Shown here piece by piece: positions 5,412-7,579 of a stretch of DNA of 7,579 bases (position 1 is the stretch's first letter; each line of letters starts with the position of its first letter). The translations under genes were made by a program, and so were the position numbers. The DNA lies in contig DATJEN010000177.1 in NCBI GenBank assembly GCA_035496575.1, positions 1 to 7,579 on the forward strand, written 5' to 3'. The notes beneath the pieces were generated by a model. That model ran no database searches and had not been told where the DNA came from. It was given only the letters and a program-made list of their open reading frames with translations. This DNA is from PALSA-1355 sp035496575 (GTDB lineage Bacteria > Planctomycetota > Planctomycetia > Pirellulales > PALSA-1355).

Positions 5412-7579
5412 ATGTCCACGATCGAAGTAGCCCAGCGAATCTCGGTTTCAGCATTGGTCGTATTGGCCACGTTCCTGTTGGGAATGGGGGAACACGATTT
5501 TTCGCTGTTTGTCGCGTCGGTGGTCATTGCGGCCGTCTCCGCGTACGTGACCGATTTTCGTGGCTGGTTTTATTTACGGCAGCGGTATGCGGATCTCTTG
5601 GCGGTGTCGGCCATCGCGATTTCCGCCGTGCAAGCCGCGGGCGTCGATCGCCCGGGCCAAATGTTCGTGATGGCCCACCTGCAGTCGTACTTGCAGTTCG
5701 TCCTCATGTTCCAACCCAAGGGCAATCGCTTGTATTGGCAGCTCGCGCTGCTGAGCTTTGGCCAGGTGGCGATCGCCTCGACGCTCTTATCGGGGCCGAC
5801 ATTCGCGCTGTTGACGGTCGTCTATCTGTTCTTGGGTGTCTTCACCTTCGCGCTTCTGGTGCTGGCCACCGATGCCAAGGCCCGGCAGGGGGTGGGCCCG
5901 CGCTTGGATGTGTCCGTCGCCGGCGTCGGCAATCAGCCGGTCCTCTATTCGAACACCGCCAATGTGGAGCCGCGCGACCTGATCAGCGGCATGCTGCGGC
6001 AATGTGGACTCGTTTCGGCAATCAGCGTTGCGGTATCGATCGTATTGTTCTTCGTTTTGCCACGCTGGGATGTGCCGCAGCGTGAGATAGCCAGCTCCGA
6101 GCCTTTGCGCACGGTGGGATTCACCAAGAAGGTCACGCTCGGCGAGCTTGGGGAAATCATCAACAATGCCGACGTCGTGATGCGGGTTTCGTTTTTTCAC
6201 GGCAGAGAAAGCCGCCCATTCAAGCTGGCCGATGAACCGTTGTTCCGTGGCACCATCGTCAGCCATTATGAGAGCGGCGCCTGGACCCAAGCGGAGCGCA
6301 AGACGCCAACCTTGATGCCCACCGAGATTCGTACTCCGTTCACGCGGCAAAAGATCACGGTGGAACCGCTCGACGTGGCCGAAATGTTCTGCGTGTTCCC
6401 GGTCTTCGCTTTCCAGCCCGATCACCGCTTGCGGGCCGACGTGGCCACGGAGGAACTAACACGGCAAGAAGATTATCGCGGCCGGCAAATCGAGTTCGAG
6501 ATCGGCACCGATGGCATTCTGGACGAACGGCTCCGAAGGATCGTTCCGCATGAGCACACGATGTATCGCAGCGAATTGCGGGAGATGCTGCAAATGCCTA
6601 CGGCCGGTCCGGACAAGCCCGACTCGCTGGCGGGTCTGCGCGCGACTGCCGCGCGAGTGCTCGAACAGCGCGGGGTGGATCCGGCCGATCGCGTGGCGGC
6701 GGCCCGAGCGCTGAACGACTATCTCAGCTCGTCGGGCAACTATCTCTATAGCCTCGACGCGCAGCAACGCAATTTGAACGTCGACCCGCTGGAAGACTTT
6801 GTCACCACGCACCGGCTTGGACATTGCGAATACTTCGCCGGAGCGCTCGCCATGATGCTCCGCAGCCAGGGCATTCCGGCACGCATGGCCATCGGCTACA
6901 AGGGGGGCGAGTGGAACCCGCTTGGGATGTACTACCAGGTGCAACAACTCCACGCGCACGCGTGGGTGGAAGTGTACCTGCGGCGCGACGACATCCCGCC
7001 CGATGAATTTGCCGCCGACGAAATTCCGCCCGGCGCGTGGCTGGTGCTCGACCCCACCGAAGGCACACAAGAATCGTCGACCGCGCTTGGCGGAGGCCGC
7101 TTCTTGGCGCGCGTGTGGCAATACATCGACTATGGACAGGTCCTGTGGACCAACTATGTCGTGGGCTTGAACTTTAAACGTCAGCGTCAGGGGATCTATG
7201 AACCCCTGGCACAAGGCGTGAGCGCCGCGGTCGACAACATCATCAGCCCACAAATCTGGCAGGACCGACTACGCGCCGTGTCCAACTCGCCGGTGGGCAC
7301 GTTTTGGCAATGGTATCGACGGCACTGGTTCGATTGGCGCGGCGGACTGGTTGCGGCGGGCTTCTGCATGCTGTCCCTCACGGTGTATTTGAGCGCGCGA
7401 GCGCTCATCGCGTTGCTGCGGCGATTGGGATTGGCCGGAATGGGCCGCGCCGACGGACCGCCCGTGCTCGAAATGTATCGTCGTCTCGAACGCGCGCTCG
7501 CCGCGCGCGGCTTCCAGCGCCTGCCGGGGCAAACGGCACACGAGTTTGCCGTCGCGGCGGGCGGCCAACTGGCGGAAGA
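5412..7579 (+). CDS. TgpA-type transmembrane transglutaminase-like protein (3' partial)
   Basis: The frame is open from ATG 5412 to the window edge: 722 codons plus 2 bases. The start is 2 bp after the DUF58 stop (TAGCCATG), indicating translational coupling. About six hydrophobic segments fill residues 10-225, as in the DUF3488 N-terminal part of TgpA; the last is around 205-223. A large extracytoplasmic region follows. Its transglutaminase core is intact: RLGHCEYFAGALAMML with Cys472, HAHAWVEVYL with His516, and WLVLDPTEG with Asp547. Another membrane helix lies at about 645-667. The cytoplasmic tail contains EMYRRLERALAARGFQRLPG and TAHEFA (about 687-713), the DUF4129 pattern. TgpA-like proteins are usually about 650-750 residues, so only a short end is missing. 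The fold suggests a Cys protease, amidase or transglutaminase acting outside the cytoplasmic membrane; the substrate is not known. It is the output enzyme of the MoxR-DUF58 set. Confidence 0.94.
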   Translation, partial: MSTIEVAQRISVSALVVLATFLLGMGEHDFSLFVASVVIAAVSAYVTDFRGWFYLRQRYADLLAVSAIAISAVQAAGVDRPGQMFVMAHLQSYLQFVLMFQPKGNRLYWQLALLSFGQVAIASTLLSGPTFALLTVVYLFLGVFTFALLVLATDAKARQGVGPRLDVSVAGVGNQPVLYSNTANVEPRDLISGMLRQCGLVSAISVAVSIVLFFVLPRWDVPQREIASSEPLRTVGFTKKVTLGELGEIINNADVVMRVSFFHGRESRPFKLADEPLFRGTIVSHYESGAWTQAERKTPTLMPTEIRTPFTRQKITVEPLDVAEMFCVFPVFAFQPDHRLRADVATEELTRQEDYRGRQIEFEIGTDGILDERLRRIVPHEHTMYRSELREMLQMPTAGPDKPDSLAGLRATAARVLEQRGVDPADRVAAARALNDYLSSSGNYLYSLDAQQRNLNVDPLEDFVTTHRLGHCEYFAGALAMMLRSQGIPARMAIGYKGGEWNPLGMYYQVQQLHAHAWVEVYLRRDDIPPDEFAADEIPPGAWLVLDPTEGTQESSTALGGGRFLARVWQYIDYGQVLWTNYVVGLNFKRQRQGIYEPLAQGVSAAVDNIISPQIWQDRLRAVSNSPVGTFWQWYRRHWFDWRGGLVAAGFCMLSLTVYLSARALIALLRRLGLAGMGRADGPPVLEMYRRLERALAARGFQRLPGQTAHEFAVAAGGQLAE

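Noticed and set aside
5787..7253. Minus-strand frames 5787-6425 and 6456-7253
   Set aside because: They are antisense to the transglutaminase gene, whose frame carries catalytic Cys, His and Asp motifs. The His/Arg-rich antisense products match nothing known.

Overview
The window looks like a piece of a planctomycete chromosome. The evidence is: GC content that appears to be around 60% (estimated by eye); start codons without clear Shine-Dalgarno sequences; and a secreted beta-helix protein whose N-terminus carries a variant (QLEVRMLLS) of the LEPR-XLL motif, which is typical of planctomycete exported proteins. No strain or genus can be named from this sequence alone.

Left part (1-2585, minus strand): one long, uninterrupted, 3'-truncated gene of which 861 codons are visible. 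It encodes an exported-type G8-domain / right-handed parallel beta-helix protein with recognisable similarity to the animal CEMIP (KIAA1199) / CEMIP2 (TMEM2) family. Its C-terminus, beginning an Ig-like or similar beta-sandwich segment, runs off the left edge. Plus-strand open frames in this part are antisense shadows.

Middle (2586-3163): a 578-bp divergent intergenic region without a convincing gene. It holds an AT-rich segment with a perfect 9-bp inverted repeat and a GC-rich hairpin. Promoters for both directions presumably lie here, but none can be placed confidently.

Right part (3164-7579, plus strand): the classic three-gene MoxR / DUF58 / TgpA set. It comprises a MoxR-family AAA+ ATPase (3164-4105), a membrane-anchored DUF58 protein (4234-5409) and, 2 bp later, a polytopic transglutaminase-like protein of the TgpA type (5412 to the right edge, C-terminus cut off). 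All key catalytic motifs are intact. By family knowledge, the MoxR ATPase is thought to act as a chaperone-like remodeller on its partners. The DUF58 protein is the adaptor-like membrane partner, and the TgpA-like protein carries a Cys-His-Asp active site in a large extracytoplasmic loop. The actual substrate is unknown.

The 128-bp gap between the ATPase and DUF58 genes contains a compact repeat structure: a 7-bp perfect hairpin followed by two 15-bp direct repeats. It may belong to a dispersed intergenic repeat family. The most interesting items are the bacterial CEMIP-like protein, which has no cysteine in 861 residues, and this small intergenic repeat. No wholly new multi-gene system is evident.
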